Shown here one piece after another: positions 38,144 through 38,518 of a stretch of DNA of 38,518 nucleotides (position 1 is the first letter of the stretch; each line of letters opens with the position of its first letter). The stretch lies in contig NZ_ASTG01000032.1 of NCBI RefSeq assembly GCF_000412635.1, positions 1 to 38,518 of the forward strand. The letters run 5' to 3'. The stretch comes from Sphingobium bisphenolivorans (GTDB lineage: Bacteria; Pseudomonadota; Alphaproteobacteria; Sphingomonadales; Sphingomonadaceae). Under the pieces are notes generated by a model, which was not told where the DNA came from, ran no database searches, and saw only the letters and a list, made by a program, of their open reading frames with translations. The translations under genes and the position numbers were made by a program.

Positions 38144-38439
38144 GAGCCGAAGGCGATGACGGGTCATCGACTTCTGCCCAGCGGCGAGCAGGGGCGGGGA
38201 ATGCCGCAAGTCAGGGCCGATCAGGGGGGAGGGGGATCACCCGTCCTGCACGGAGCGAAGCGAAGGAAGGGCGGGGAAACCCGCCTGATCGCCAAGCGAG
38301 GCCGCACAGCGGCCGAGACGGGCCAGCCCTTGCGGGAGCGAGGCCGCACAGCGGCCGAGACGGTCCAGCCCTTGCGGGAGGGGGCAGGAACAGGCCCCAA
38401 AGTCGAACAGCGGACGCGGCGGCATTGCCGCCTCAATCT
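38144..38439 (-). repeat. Structured duplicated leader, copy B (296 bp)
   Basis: Same as copy A (36108-36362) plus a tandem 42-bp unit. It ends 25 bp before the start at 38119. The first 35 bases next to the gene and the central GC-rich block are almost identical between copies, while the neighbouring genes are unrelated. Confidence 0.85.
38296..38379. repeat. Tandem 42-bp duplication inside leader copy B
   Basis: Units 38296-38337 and 38338-38379 are alike except for about one base. Each holds a GGCCGC...GCGGCC stem. Copy A has one unit only, so the duplication is recent. Confidence 0.8.
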
Positions 38440-38518
38440 AGGGAAAAGCGCCCGCCAGGTCATAGCATAGCGGCGACCTAGCGGATGCTGCGGGATCGTG
38501 CCCCGGGGGATGGTGTAA

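Noticed and set aside
38141..38470. Plus-strand frame in leader copy B as a protein gene
   Set aside because: Kept only as an alternative: the shared peptide with copy A could reflect coding, but stems, position before minus-strand genes and a 42-bp tandem unit favour a structured element.
1..38518. CRISPR arrays, tRNA or rRNA genes
   Set aside because: No regularly spaced repeats with unique spacers and no cloverleaf or rRNA-like sequence were seen.

Overview
The window looks like about 38.5 kb of a conjugative plasmid from an alphaproteobacterium, most likely a sphingomonad (Sphingomonadales). Reasons are the high-GC sequence, the VirB/VirD4-type transfer operon with a TrbM-like protein, a MOBP relaxase with MobC, a KorB/IncC-type stability operon and a group of small accessory genes. 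The host assignment is inference from gene style, not from a database search.

Layout. (1) 1-1021: the 3' end of a Tn3-family transposon whose terminal inverted repeat has cut off a small membrane-protein gene. (2) 1239-4207: replication block on the minus strand: thermonuclease-like protein, a CHC2/Toprim primase-like protein, a winged-helix probable initiator, and a ribbon-helix-helix (CopG-like) protein flanked by two matching palindromic operators. A sigma70-like promoter and a terminator on the opposite strand of the rep leader predict a short countertranscribed RNA. (3) 4311-18834: plus-strand transfer operon, trbM-virB1-2-3-4-5-(entry-exclusion-like lipoprotein)-virB6-7-8-9-10-11-virD4, then an LPD7-domain protein and two small unknowns. 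(4) 18835-20527: relaxase and MobC on the minus strand, with an oriT carrying a VirD2/RP4-type nic sequence (TATCCTG/CCA) inside 16-bp inverted repeats. (5) 20607-27799: leading region. It holds korB, incC, a small membrane protein, an XRE regulator, ssb, a serine recombinase overlapping a protein with sigma region 4, an XRE gene and several small unknown genes. (6) 28072-34605: a 6.5-kb insertion bounded by 156-bp imperfect inverted repeats and a 6-bp CCTAGC target duplication, carrying a six-gene stress and membrane operon (cfa, sulP, usp, dksA-like, csp, MFS) but no visible transposase. It splits a DUF6884-type gene, whose halves rejoin in frame when the insert is removed. (7) 34606-38518: rest of the leading region, with a DUF4942/N6-adenine methyltransferase and small unknown genes.

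How it works together. If nicking follows the VirD2/RP4 rule, the transferred strand is the plus strand and enters with its 5' end at about 20503, so everything to the right is the leading region. Nearly every gene there is on the minus strand, meaning the incoming single strand is their template. Several are preceded by strong hairpins or duplicated structured leaders (23505-23576, 26568-26650, 27183-27265, 36108-36362, 38144-38439). This is the arrangement expected for single-stranded-DNA promoters of the F-plasmid Frpo type that drive early anti-defence genes in a new host. Separately, a 16-bp palindrome, GGTGGCAGCTGCCACC, recurs at seven places and may be the operator of the plasmid's KorB-like protein.

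Limits: all motif, repeat and mismatch counts were made by eye, and protein families were recognised from motifs only.
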